A stretch of DNA of 64,000 bases, from contig WHVY01000002.1 in assembly GCA_022266195.1 (NCBI GenBank), positions 14,337,001 through 14,401,000 of the forward strand, in the 5' to 3' direction. The notes beneath the pieces were generated by a model. That model was not told where the DNA came from, ran no database searches, and saw only the letters and a list, made by a program, of their open reading frames with translations. Of the stretch, positions 10,627-21,790 are shown piece after piece. How positions within the stretch are numbered: the stretch's first letter is position 1; each line of letters starts with the position of its first letter. The position numbers were made by a program, and so were the translations under genes. The stretch comes from Tetranychus cinnabarinus. Lineage: Eukaryota > Arthropoda > Arachnida > Trombidiformes > Tetranychidae.

Positions 10627-11769
10627 GTTTTATTTGAACTGTTGGTCCAATTCGAAACTCGAACAATTGTAAACTATCAAATTAAATTGAGTTATGATTA
10701 TGGTTATTAGTTAAAAGGTATCTTTGACTGGTAAAGTAGACCACTTACAACCACTCCACTTTAGAATAGTAATTACTAATTACTATCTAATTGTATATTT
10801 AATAAAACATGCAAACAACAAGTACAATCTTTCATTGCTCTGATAATAATTCAACAGCAAACAGTTCCAAAGAAAATGACGTTTCCTGATAATAACTAGA
10901 TTATTTTACTTTAAGTGCATTTTTACCACAGATGGAAGCAACCTACCAAAACTTGGTGTATTAAAAATAATAATTTGATACATCATGATACCAATTATTA
11001 AACATTTTATATGCAAAGGAGTATCTTGCCCAGACAATCTACCACTGTACTCATAAGCCATTGTCCCCACTTATAAGCTTTTCTGGTGTCCTGTAAGTTC
11101 GCCAATTTTAAGCTTTAAAGGAACATTGACAATAATTATTTACTGCTTTGGCAAGTAAATTATCAATTTTGATCAAGATATTCGTGTACAGCGAGCAAGC
11201 TCAAGCTGAATTAATGAAACAAGACAAAATGAGTTTACATGCAATAAGAAATGTGTTTTGTCTCCTGCACGAACTTTAACTGATCTCTGTACTCGTTTGC
11301 GACAACTTTTTACTCAATCACAACAAGTGATTTCTGTATTTGACTAGTACGTATGTAATTTACTAAAAAATAAACAAATTAGATAAAGTAACCAGTGTGG
11401 AGCCTAAAATCATTTTTATTACTTTTTATATTAAAACCATATTCAGAGTAATTCAATTTGCTTGCTCATGGAGAGCTTTCATTCATTTCATTGTCAAGAA
11501 TATAACACATTCAAATCTCTTTTAGTTTAAAATTGTTGAAAGTATTATAAATTTTTATCAATCAATAGCGAAAATCATTTATGCTGGAATTGCTAGCAAT
11601 CTATGAATTTGGTGCTCATTAGATAACCACTGATAGATGATTTATAAATTTGCAGAGAATTAACTGAAAATTAATTTGACCAATCTCGTGCAGCCAAAGC
11701 ATAATATTCAGAAGCTAAAGGCGAAGACGTGGAGATAAATAATCATGTCCGTTGCGTAGACCAACTTTG
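10627..11769. other. Intergenic, no gene recognised
   Basis: Between the start of the scramblase gene and the 3' end of transporter copy C. AT-rich, with stops in all frames. A short open piece at 11188-11280 (plus strand, … QAQAELMKQDKMSLHAIRN …) reads like an exon but has no recognisable partner. The last 90 bases resemble the 3' flank of copy H (49190-49280), so the duplicated unit includes 3' sequence. Confidence 0.5.
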
Positions 11770-13744
11770 TTATCTTTCATCTGATAGAAAGCTCGAACTT
11801 TCTTGAGTTTCCTTTCCCTTTTCAGCAATCAAAACTAAATCCCATTTGTGCTTGCTTATGTTGAGCAAAATAGCGTTGGCTAAAGGAATGGTGAATAATA
11901 AACCAGTAATTATGTACACAAGACCAGGATTGTAGGCTAATGTTGCTTTAAATACTGTGGTGTAGAATAGCGCTGATAGCAATTGGTTAAATCCTCCAAT
12001 AGCTGATGAAAATGCGTAAACTTGTCCAATCTCGTCTTTATGAATCATTCGAGAAATGATTGAACGATCGGCAACAAATATCACACCAGCGAAAGATCCA
12101 AATATGATAAATAAAAAGGCTAGGCGACTAAGAATAAAACCCTTGGCAAGGAAAGCCACCATAATTGAAACAATACCAATTATGGCCAATGAGCTATCAT
12201 GAAGTTTCATTTTATGAATGAATAGCGGAGGACCAATAATTACACCCAGAGCAGGGAAGATGATGAAAATGGCACCGTAAACTCCCATTTGTTCAGCATT
12301 AAAATGATAAACTTGTTGGTTAAACTGGTACCCTATGGAATGATCACCAGAATAACAGATATTTGCTATAATACCAGTCAATATCGTTGATATCAAATAC
12401 CAATGAGCATTATTTGGTCTTCTTTTGAAAACAGTGCGACTTGCATGGAAAATATTGTCTGGTTTTATTATATTATAAATGAGTTGTTTCACTGTTTTCT
12501 TCTTGTTTTCATTATTCTCAGAACTTGAAGTATCACCATTTGGTTGAGATTCGTCTGTTTCAACCTCTTCGTCAGCAGCGTCATATAGCAACAACATAAC
12601 CCAAATAGCCGCGAAAACCGCTAATACAGATGAAATGATATAAACTCCAATGTAGTTACGAAGCTGGTTCGGGAACCATGGTTTAGTCGATAGAATGCCT
12701 CCTCCCAGTAGACTTGAAACCGGAAAAGCTGACAATGAAATTTCAATTACAAAAAGATTATTATTTAAATCATGAACTTTTATAATATAACTTACTTGCA
12801 AATAAGAAAATTTCGATGATTGTAAACCTAACAGCTCGAAACTTTGCTGGTGTCTTTCTTGTTGCATAAGTAAAGGTTCCTACTGTTATAATTATTTCGC
12901 TTCCAGTTAAAACTGGAAACAAATATGTCCACAATAATGAGTCAACACCTAAAAAATAAAAGTTGAGAGTAAAATTAGTTTAATAGCAGTAATCACTAGT
13001 ATTAATTAATAGTGTAGCTTCCTAAGTATTAACAACGATTAGCAATAATAACGATTATCTACCGTGTTTCCGCACAATCAAGCACCGGGCTTAATTATGA
13101 GTAGCTTCACTCTTAAGTCACTGTTGACACTCGTTTTTATGCACCGGGCTTAAAAATGAAATTAAAACCGGTTTCCATTACATTGGATACATATCTTTTT
13201 GTTATCGATTCTTGCTTTTTTAATCATTTTTAAGTCACAGTGCTAAAAAATGAGTGTCAACAGTGACTTAAAAGTGAAAATCTTCATAATTAAGCCCGGT
13301 GCTTGATTGTGCGGAAACACGGTATTACTTACCCATTTCAAAGTGTAAACATTGATGTATAATCATAATGTTTTGAAAGACGATTGCTAAAGATGCTACA
13401 CCAGAAAGATACCGTAGATGACTAGGATATTTATCCATCCAATGACCTAAAATGGCTGACAAGATTATCGTTGGTATAGCTTTCATCAGAGTAACATACA
13501 TTTTAAGTGTTGTTGTGTCTTTCAATACATCATTCCTGACTGTATCATATTCAGGTCCAGCAGTTTCCAAATTTAAACAGACACTTTCATTGATTGAATA
13601 TTTGTTGACACAATATTTATCCTGCAACAGTTGGTTGAAAGCAAATCCAGGCAAAGAACCACTTAAAGCTGCTAAAAAGTAAAAAACATCGATTCTCAAA
13701 AGTTTAACAAGTTCGCAAACCTCTTTGGAAGTAATTTTGACCAT
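11770..13744 (-). CDS. SLC46-type membrane transporter (copy C), intact
   Basis: Major-facilitator protein resembling the SLC46 family (the family of the proton-coupled folate transporter), predicted to have 12 membrane helices. Minus-strand exons: 13333-13744, 12796-12948 and 11770-12728; lengths 412+153+959 give 507 aa without stops. The start is the ATG at 13744 (MVKITSKEV). Landmarks: a large first extracellular loop with cysteines and N-glycosylation sites (DKYCVNKYSINESVC), GHWMDKYP after helix 2, ATRKTPAKFRAVRF between helices 4 and 5, a long acidic central loop (DAADEEVETDESQPN), RSIISRMIHKDEIGQ, and a KHKWDLVLIAEK tail. Its sequence and both flanks are closest to copy H. Intron 1 carries a MITE. 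Substrate unknown. Confidence 0.88.
13062..13322. mobile_element. MITE with 39 bp perfect TIRs and TA target duplication
   Basis: The 261 bp element starts CCGTGTTTCCGCACAATCAA and ends with the exact reverse complement; the perfect part of the inverted repeat is 39 bp, and the arms continue with a few mismatches to about 85-90 bp. TA flanks both sides (13060-13061 and 13323-13324), as for Tc1/mariner-type elements. No ORF. It sits in intron 1 of transporter copy C. Confidence 0.9.
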
Positions 13745-14520
13745 TTTGATCACTCTAATTGGAAGGCTAATACTTGAACTTTGAAGACGTTATCCAATTT
13801 CAACACAATGTTGAATATGGTGTCGCAAAAACTTATTTGTTGCAAAAATATTGAAATTTATATTGGATAGACTTCACTATTCATAGGTTAGTCTTTTCGC
13901 AAAAAATAACAGATATTCATTCTGTAAATTCAATATTATACTGTTAATGATCAAAACTTTCTCAAGATTATTAGATAGTTTTCTTGGTACTCACAAAATT
14001 CACAATAATCTTATCAACCTCAACTGCACCCGTAGACAACCCTTCAATACAACGATTACATCTGGAGACGATTACAATTGCATAAAACTTAGTTTTTCAA
14101 GTTATTCAAGGTGACTTCCATCAACCATTTATTGAAATTAAAATTCTCAATATGTCGTTATCTATGAAATGGTTGGGCATCACACCTTGAAATCTTCTTT
14201 CTGACATTTTCAATTTAAGCAATTAATCGCGATGCAATGAATTAAGATTTGAGGGAAGGCACCTGCACTTTAATAATCCACAGATTTCAATGAAAAAATA
14301 TGAAGAACCACAAATTAAATATTTTACTGATAATAATAATTTAATAGTTTAAATTGAGGAAAATGAGGCAAAAATTTTGGATATAATCAGATGTGTAACA
14401 GTATCAAGAAATTACACTGAAGAGAGGAGAACTTTGTTTCAATCATTAGTTCCACCTTATGCTTTCCATCTAAATTAAATATTTATTTACGTAGATGAAT
14501 AAAACAGTTTTGTTTGCAAA
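13745..14520 (-). repeat. Upstream block shared by SLC46-type copies
   Basis: The 5' flank of copy C matches the 5' flank of copy H (50974-51610) almost throughout, and in part the DNA next to remnants E (33346-33720) and F. It presumably holds the promoter. Similarity ends sharply at 14520 with GCAAATTG, where the carboxylesterase fragment starts; the same GCAAATTG ends the matching block near 51608. Confidence 0.75.
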
Positions 14521-14940
14521 TTGTTTGAATTGATTGATGTCTACCAGTTTCTAGGTATTCCTTATGCAAAGCCTCCCATTGACAAATTAAGATTAAAGTT
14601 AGCAGTTAAACCAGACCCATGGACTGAGGTTAAATCAGTGACTGATCCAGGTCCAGCTTGTCTTCAACCAGACAGTGGTCTATTAAGAACCAGTGAAGAC
14701 TGTCTCTATCTCAATATTTATGTAACTGAATTAACTTTTGATAAACCATCAGTCAAACAACGACCAGTGCTTTTCTGGATTCATAACGGTGGACTTACAA
14801 CAGGATCTGGAGTTATTGGAGGACTTCCAATGGTTTCATTACATGATGTTTTACTCGTCTCTATAAATTATCGTCTCAATGCATTTGGTTTTATCCACTT
14901 TGCAGCTGAGGAAACTAGAATTCCTACATACATTGGTTTG
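14521..14940 (+). pseudogene. Carboxylesterase/cholinesterase-like fragment
   Basis: The reading frame matches the N-terminal part of the carboxylesterase family: FLGIPYAKPP, W then GPACLQ, SEDCLYLNIYV, PVLFWIHNGG, GSG, and INYRLNAFGF. It has no start codon, breaks off after about 140 codons, and never reaches the catalytic GESAG serine. The oxyanion-hole motif HGGG is changed to HNGG, which would impair catalysis even in a full protein. It begins exactly where the duplicated transporter flank ends, so it was probably brought in by the rearrangement. Could also be part of a neuroligin-like gene; too short to decide. Confidence 0.8.
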
Positions 14941-15656
14941 AAACTGTATTTCGGGTCTGAAACTAACAATTCAGATAGTAGTAGTACAGATACACAAGAT
15001 AACTCACTTTTCACTCAATCGATATTTTATTCATAAAATTGACCAAAGCTCCATTGACCATTCTTCTCTTAAATTTCTTTTTTGTTTATTCATTGTTTAA
15101 CTTTTTTTCGTTACAGCAACAACAACACCAACAAAACATCTACAAGTCAATTGGCCCCAGAGTAAGTCTCTTTTCTTTTTTATGCATGCATTTTCTAAGT
15201 ATTATTTCATCTAACTTTTTTATTTTTAGTTACCACACCAACACTAATTCAACACATAATCAATACCGATCCAACGGCAAAACAAAAAGAAAAAGTAAGT
15301 AACTCCTTACAATTTAGCTTACTTTTCCTATGCTTTCCTCACCTTTACCTTTACCTCTTTCATACCTTTACCTTTATTCGCTTAGCCTTACTTTTAACTT
15401 ACCCTGTATTCCTTTGTTTATACTTGACTATCCCTTTGCGCATACCCTAACCTATACCTTAATACCACCCTTTTACCTATACTATTGCCCATCCCACTAC
15501 CTATTTCTCTTTTTTTTCACTTTCTTTTACCTTAGTAGTTGGAAACCATACGCTTCGAGCGCAAAAGAGACCATATGCTTCGAGCACAAAGTGCAGGTCC
15601 AATAAAAAGAAAGAAAATCAAACCTTGATGCTGTTTCAGCACTCAGAAAGTTAAAG
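14941..15656 (+). other. Pyrimidine-rich stretch with small exon-like blocks
   Basis: 15300-15540 is almost pure pyrimidine (ACCTTTACC-type repeats). Within 15119-15656 three short blocks lie between good splice signals: about 15119-15162 (TACAG acceptor, GTAAGT donor), 15230-15294 (TTTTTAG acceptor, GTAAGT donor) and from 15537. Joined, they read openly (… LIQHIINTDPTAKQKEK … RPYASSTKCR …) to a TAA near 15655. This could be the end of a small spliced gene or transposon transcript; I recognise no family. Confidence 0.35.
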
Positions 15657-16149
15657 AGGTAAATGAAGAAACATGATACTTTTAGAAAGACACTAATTGA
15701 TTAAAGAATAAGGAAAATTAAACGCCCGGGGCTGATCTCTCGAGATTAAACAGTTCCTTATTTGCCGTGAACTCGCGAGTTAAGAGATAGCATTTGATAC
15801 ACGAGATTAATGAAATCAATTAACTTGCGAGCAAAATTTCCTAATAATTTCATATAGCCCGGGGTAAACATTTTGATTTGAAGATTAGATAAATCATGAT
15901 GATTTATCTTATCTGATTCAGGTATCAATAAAATAAACAAAAATTTGTGGTTTTTTTTCCAGAAAAGCACTTAAGATTATGACCGATAAGTTATCTTGAT
16001 GAAAAATTAGTATATGAACCGAGTTGGATCTTCAGATTTTATTCATTAAGTCTTCAGCTTCTGGAATCGATTCTTCTCTTAATTTAACACTCTCACTCTC
16101 TCTCTCCTACTCTTCTCTCCTCTCTCTCTCTCTTTCCATTCATTGAACA
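15657..16149. other. Gap without a gene
   Basis: Contains two copies of GCCCGGGG (15724 and 15858 regions) and a CT-rich microsatellite (16085-16137) directly before the ORF at 16150. Nothing coding recognised. Confidence 0.6.
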
Positions 16150-16686
16150 ATGGCCAGCCGTGATGCAGCACCAACAGCACCCTCATCAACACCAGAACCA
16201 ACAGCATCCGCATCAACACCATCGATCCAAGGATCTGCAGCCGTTGGTGACCACCCAATCAAATCTATCAAACGGCGTGGATATACGGATGTGAAAGGTA
16301 CCCGGACCCTGGTTGGCGTTGCCGAGTGGGAGGTTACCTTGGTGATAATCAAGGATACCAACCGGCTGGAAGCCAACGCAGGTGAGGCGGATGACGCGAG
16401 TCCCCTTGGTTTGCTGCCCTCTGATTTCAAGCTGGTAAAAGCCTTCGATGAAGACGACGTGGCGGGTTATACTCGCAAGTGCACCTGCCGCTACTGTGGC
16501 ATAGCCCACAGCACCAGGACTAGCGGAATCCGCCATGAGCAGAAATGCAATATCGAAGGGGGCCCTGGTCATTTCTGCGTTATACCGCCGTGCACAACCG
16601 ACTGCGATTATGACCAAACCGAAATTTACATTGAAAATCCGATTTTTTCTAATTTTGACAAATGCTTCAAAATTGTTAATTTTTGA
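16150..16686 (+). CDS. Hypothetical protein, GC-rich, with a Cys/His cluster
   Basis: Open frame of 178 codons from an ATG (MASRDAAPTAP…) that is much richer in GC than anything near it. The N-terminal 35 residues are Ala/Pro/Ser/Thr-rich. A possible zinc-binding segment follows at about residues 110-140 (CTCRYCGIAH … IRHEQKC), then CVIPPCTTDC. The last 20 codons become AT-rich, so the original frame may have been cut and the present C-terminus may be accidental. The composition suggests a captured or transposon-borne gene. Function unknown; the opposite strand is also open for 160 codons, which weakens the call. Confidence 0.4.
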   Translation: MASRDAAPTAPSSTPEPTASASTPSIQGSAAVGDHPIKSIKRRGYTDVKGTRTLVGVAEWEVTLVIIKDTNRLEANAGEADDASPLGLLPSDFKLVKAFDEDDVAGYTRKCTCRYCGIAHSTRTSGIRHEQKCNIEGGPGHFCVIPPCTTDCDYDQTEIYIENPIFSNFDKCFKIVNF

Positions 16687-16850
16687 CTGATCCAAATTTT
16701 AAAATGACCACTAAAATTGTCGGGTGCTGCCCTCTATGATTTCTCTTGAGAAAATCGGAAACAAGGGCCTTTGTCTGTTTTCTTGTTCCTGTTGTAATTT
16801 GCAAATTTCTTCTTATTTTTGTGCTATTTTCATGCAGAATAACTCTTAAA

Positions 16851-17436
16851 ATGAATGATTTAACACTCGAACAAAAAGCTTATTTCATTAAACATTTTTA
16901 TAAAAGGAACGAAAGTCCTGAGGAAGGTTTGAGAGCATTAAGATCAAAATACCGCAACATTAAATTGGCCATCTAGGCGTTCATTCAAACGGTAAGTTCC
17001 ATAAATAACCAGTAAAACAATTCTAATTTCGTTGTTGTTCCTACAGCTTGGTGGAAAAGTTTAAAAAAGGTGTTTTATGCGACATGCGAAAAGAAAGTGG
17101 CCAACCCGCTCAGTATAACACTCCTGAAGTTATAGCAAGAGTAAGGGATGACTTTACGAGATATCCTAGAACATCAATTAGGAAAGCAACTCCAATTTTA
17201 GGTATTCCCTATACCTCATTACAAGCTGTACTACGCAAAGCAATTAAGTTGTACCCCTATAAAGTTACTGGTGTGCAAAGATTAAGCGACCACGCAAAAG
17301 AACAGCGCTTGGAATTTTGCTCCAGCTTGCTTGGAGTTACAACAGGAGAAACTTTCCTGGTCCAACAAACAGTTTTTAGTGACGAGGCTCATTTTTGGCT
17401 GGATAGTTACGTCAACAGACATTTAAAACGTTATTA
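16851..17436 (+). pseudogene. Truncated mariner/Tc1-type transposase
   Basis: Two blocks separated by an intron-like stretch (GTAAGT at 16992, CTACAG to 17046). Block 1 (MNDLTLEQKAYFIKHFYKRN…) is a helix-turn-helix N-terminus ending in a stop at 16974-16976. Block 2 (… KFKKGVLCDM … RKATPILGIPY … LYPYKVTGVQRLSDHAK … FSDEAHFWLDSYVNRHLKRY) matches the family through the first catalytic aspartate of the DDE/D triad (FSDEAHF) and then stops; the other two catalytic residues are missing. No terminal repeats found. A dead fragment. Confidence 0.72.
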
Positions 17437-18488
17437 ACAACATTTGATTTCTTTTAAACATTTGCATTTAGCGCACTTTCGTCTTTCACCATAAATTAAC
17501 CAAGGGTCACTAGATGGCGCCACTGTATTGGGCAGCCATATTGGTCAAAGATCATGACCTCCCCCCTTTAACTTCCGTCTTTCTTTTATGTTACTCTTTT
17601 TATGCTATTACAGTTCAGTAATTGATTTACTTCTTGGTTTTCTTACTAATTCTAAGCTCATTTCTTGTTTGTTTTCATCATAGATGACGTCGCAAAGGTA
17701 AGCCTGACGACGATCGGTTTCTTTCATGGTATTTATAATTTCTTTCTCTTTTTTAACAGCTTCCTGACAACCTTGCAGGGTTTATTGATTTCGAACAAGA
17801 AGAAAGACTTCTGGATTGTGTTCTCTTGGACAGGCTCTTCTCTTTTCTTGGCCCCCATCTGAAAAGGGTATTTTAAGTCGCTTAATAAAACGAATGCGTG
17901 ATACTGGAATTCACGAGTTTATATTTTTAGCCAATAAAATGGAGAAAGACCCAGATTGGGGTATTTAACATGTGTTTGAGATGCAAGGCGGTAAACTTAA
18001 ATGTCGTTAGTGTGATTTCACCTGTTCATTCAGATTGACCAAGCGTTGGTCAAATTCATCACAACATTTGGCAAGAGGCCATGCTCGTGAAATAGGTAAT
18101 TGCCGAGGATTATAAAACTGTGAACGAGAAAATTGGTTAAAAGCATTACGAAAATGAAACTTAATAAAATCTCTTTAATCAATAAAGAAACTTTGAATTG
18201 AAAGCACGTTTTAACTTAATTATTACAATACATTTACTTTACTTATTGAAGAAATGTATCTTCTTTATATTTTTATTTGTTTTTAGGATCCGATAACAAA
18301 TCTTACAAATCTAACAAATCTTGTTAGTAGGGATTCAGATGTACGATAGTTAAATGTATTCGATTATCGAAAGCTCAATTTTTCTCAATTTCTCGTTCTG
18401 AATGACAATTATTAACTTTTGAATGCGAATTTTAATCAATTCAATGTTTTGAAATTATAATTAGATATAAATAAACATTGTTTTTCGA
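17437..18488 (+). other. Remnants, no complete gene
   Basis: Holds exon-like pieces on the plus strand. 17685-17697 and 17760-17867, bounded by CATAG, AAAG|GTAAGC and AACAG, join in frame to read … LPDNLAGFIDFEQEERLLD … and soon reach a stop. 17889-17968 reads RMRDTGIHEFIFLANKM…, and 17970-18090 reads FEMQGGKLKCR, a stop, then CDFTC…RGHA, which looks like a BED-type zinc finger with an in-frame stop. Probably decayed transposon or gene debris. Confidence 0.35.
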
Positions 18489-18489
18489 C

Positions 18490-20146
18490 TAAAACTGATT
18501 AGGATCAAACGTCAAAGTAAGGCATCGTTGATTTTCATCACTGTTGGTAATAGAAAACCCGAGAGGAGCTAATTCTTCTCCATTATCATAATGAAAACCG
18601 AACTGATTTAATTGAGTAAATTCGGATTGATCAATTGAGAAAGAATCAGACTTATCTGTTTCCATTTGGTTGATCTGGGCTCTGATTGTCATATTTTGCC
18701 AGTCCAATTGAATATCGGCCATCCGATTGTAATTGTTCCCTAATAATAAAGGGTACGAAAAGTTGTCGCTTGCTACAATAATATTAGTCCATATTGACTG
18801 AGCAACTCCAGTTACTTTAATTAAACATCGGGTTTTTCCCAGTATCTCGAGAAAATGACCAGTCGCTGATTTTATCATTGGTCTTTCATATCGTTGAATG
18901 GTCTGAGGGTTCTTTAGGACTGAAATACGGATGATGGAAAAAGCATCTAGTATCGATGAAGCAATCCACCTTCTGATCATTAACCCAAGCTGTATTGATA
19001 ACATAATTCTTATCCGGCGATAAGCAATGAACTTGAGGATTTGTAGCTTAATCTGACGGGATTTGGGACTGAAGTTTAGGTTGAGTGGGTTGTGGGTTAA
19101 ATGTATGTTTTGGTTGAGTATTGGAGGGTAAATTCAATCCAGAGTTTAATCTTGAGATCGTTTGGTTAAAATAAGATCTAGAGTAAACTGGGTTTGATCT
19201 GTTTTGAGCTGAATTGTATTGATTGTCAGACCTAGAGTAAGTCTGATTAGGATGGTTGTCAGACCTATAATAAGGCTGAACGGCATAGTTGTCAAACCTA
19301 TGATAAGGTGAACCGTAAGTATTATCAGACCTAAGGTACCTTTGTGCATAAGTTTTGTCAGACCTATGAAAGGGCTGACCATTGTAATTCGGCCGAGTGT
19401 AATTTCGAGGCTGATTATTATTTTGTCGATTTGGTTGATTATTTCGTTCGCCATATTGCTTTTTACGGCAATTGATCTGGTCATGTCCAGATTTATTACA
19501 ATAGTAACAGACGGGGCGGTTATCAAATGTTCTAGTACTTTGCAACATTGCGGTCTGATAAACTCGGGGTTCACGGTATCTAGTTCTATTTCTATGTCCA
19601 TCATATAATTCATTCAGGTACAACAGATGTAACCGACCCTGAGATAGCATAATACCATCGTCTTGCTGTACCATGCAAATATGCTGGGACAGCATTGAAC
19701 ATGTCAGTCTCATTCCACCCTAAGGCTTTAGCAGCGAATTCGAAAGTAACAAACCAATCAATCACATTTTCATCATCATCTCCCGAAAAGAAATTTATGT
19801 TAATAGTGACACTTAGTAGAGAAATGTTGGCCGTAGTAGCCGCTAATACATTCTCTACCTGAGGATTAACATTGTTTTCGGGAGTAGCAGACGGATCAAC
19901 TATTGAATTTGGCATCACTTTTTACTAAAAGTTCTTATTGATAATTTTTCAATATTTAATATCAAAGAAACCAGGTGGTATGTAAATACCGTCGAAGGAA
20001 TTGATTCCAGTTAGACTACGATCAGCAATTATTTTATTATTATAGTAATACTTGACTGTTACTGGTTGCTGATAACGATATGCTGCGTGATTTCTTACGT
20101 GAACCTTCACTTCAATTATTTTGAAAGTTTCTTTTGGGTTTGTCAT
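18490..20146 (-). mobile_element. Decayed LTR-retroelement gag/protease region
   Basis: Three broken open frames on the minus strand. 20146-19949 (MTNPKETF…) is a small leader ORF. 19915-19610 matches a retroelement capsid (FFSGDDDENVIDWFVTFEF … VPAYLHGTARRWYY). 19713-19048 carries the CCHC knuckle CYYCNKSGHDQINC followed by an Asn/Arg/Ser-rich tail with repeated RSDN-type units. About 19004-18490 continues into a retropepsin-like domain (… ATGHFLEILGKTRCLIKV … LLLGNNY). Capsid and knuckle are out of frame with each other, and the protease active site near 18955 is frameshifted and lacks an intact D-T-G. Reverse transcriptase and integrase are absent. Likely Ty3/Gypsy-like; dead. Confidence 0.75.
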
Positions 20147-20943
20147 TTACTGAAAACCAACTGTTTATTATTGCTGCTGATCTAGGATCAATAAGAATAA
20201 TGAACAATTTTATTCCTGGTAACTTGCTTAATTGATAGTACGAATTTGATGATTTGTTTATTTTAAATGTAAAGTAAAGATAGTTGAAGCCAAAATAAAC
20301 TGATTGTTTATGAAAATGAAATCGTTAAGTAAATTGCTTAAAAGCTAATTAGTTTTCAAGCTGTTAACGTATGTTTCTTGAAGAGTTTTGATAATTATTT
20401 GTGGTAAAGCAATTAAATCTAGCAATTCAAATTACTGCGTTTTTTGCGTTATTATTTTAAGCGAACTAATTGATTTACGGATAATTTTAGAGTAATAGAC
20501 AAACAAAGTTAAAATTGGTACAATTACGAGAAAAGTTGGAAAAGGCTTATAATTAACGTTAAATTGCGAAGTTCTTTCGATTTGGATAAACAAACTAAAT
20601 TTGGATGAATAGATAAATAATTTAACTTGGTTAAATATGCTTTTAAATTTATGAGAAAATCTCATTGAAATAACATATAATTAATTGATTATCTCTAACA
20701 GACTTTAAATATTTAAAACATTTAATCTTTGAAATCTAAGATTCGAGAATTGACCGAATTACAGTCTAATAAAATGTTCCGTAATAGGTTTATTTTTATC
20801 AAATAAAATCTCAAATAATCTGTTTAATTTTTCCTGAGTTATTCCAGTCTGTAACAAGCAACTCATTAATTTAATTTGTTCAACTGTAAAAACATCTATT
20901 ATATTAAACTTCAACTATGACAGAGAAATCAAATGATCAAGTA
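20147..20943. other. Leader region of the decayed retroelement
   Basis: AT-rich, without a supported ORF. Lies upstream (minus sense) of the gag frames. The open frame 20665-20432 on the minus strand is Ile/Lys/Phe-rich and I do not accept it as a gene. Confidence 0.4.
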
Positions 20944-21790
20944 GAACTAGGTTCTAACCATCATAATTAATGAATGTCTACCTTCAGTGTCTAATTTCGT
21001 TCTTGCGATTCAAAACATATAATACTGTAATCTATTACTGTTTTGTTATTGTGAGGATAAAACACTATTACTGGTTGATGGTTGACGTACCAAGGGTTAA
21101 CTCTTAATGCAGTGCTTATTGGTTTAATTTTTATAATGTGATTGTCTTTAGTCATTTATATTGTTTGCAGAACTTTTGGTTAAGCTGTCAGAGAACTAGG
21201 TTCCCTTAGGTTGATTGATTTAGCGGCTATATGCAACGAATAGAAGGCAAGTATATCCCCTAAATGCGACTTGATTCTATGCTGTGGACTAGGTTTACTT
21301 CGAATAAAATTGCTCACTAATTCAAGTAAATTAGAACGGATCTGTCGATAATTAATGAACTAGGTTCACTTTAGAATCAATTCGATCACTAGTCTAAGGT
21401 GCAGTAGAATTATGCTTGATAAATAGTGAACTAGGTTCACTTAGGATCAATTTAATAGGTATTTAAGGTAGGATCTATGTGCGATAAATCGTGAACTAGG
21501 TTCACTTCAAAATCAATTATAATGACTAATAAAGGTAAGGTAGAATTGATGTTTATGAATCGCGAACTAGGTTCACTAGAATCAATTTATTGTAGATTTG
21601 CAATGAAATAAAGCGAAAAGCAAAACAAAATAGTGAACTAGGTTCACTTGAATCAATTTACTGTGATTTGAAGTGAAATAAAGCGAAAAGCAAAGTAAAA
21701 TAGTGAACTAGGTTCACTTGAATCAATTTACTGTGATTTGAAATGAAATCAAGTGCAAGGCAAAGTAAAATAGTGAACTAGGTTCACTAA
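20944..21790. repeat. ~70 bp tandem array carrying a 15 bp palindrome
   Basis: The palindrome GTGAACTAGGTTCAC (6 bp arms, 3-base centre), or close variants, recurs near 20944, 21193, 21286 (weak), 21356, 21427, 21491, 21562, 21632, 21702 and 21772. From 21356 on the spacing is close to 70 bp. The last three units are highly alike (AATCAATTTACTGTGATTTG … AAAGTAAAATA before each palindrome); the earlier ones share the palindrome and GAATCAATT but are diverged. The palindrome is better conserved than the rest of the unit. Confidence 0.9.

Noticed and set aside
15039..15605. Two plus-strand ORFs of 87 and 91 codons
   Set aside because: Composed of pyrimidine-rich low-complexity DNA; they start and end without regard to the splice-like blocks seen there.
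16213..16695. 160-codon minus-strand ORF opposite the GC-rich ORF
   Set aside because: Kept only as an alternative; GC-rich DNA leaves both strands open and the plus frame has the better start and Cys/His pattern.
20944..21790. CRISPR-like array
   Set aside because: Regular repeats with variable spacers, but this is a eukaryotic genome, the repeat is only 15 bp, the spacers are related to each other and no cas genes exist.
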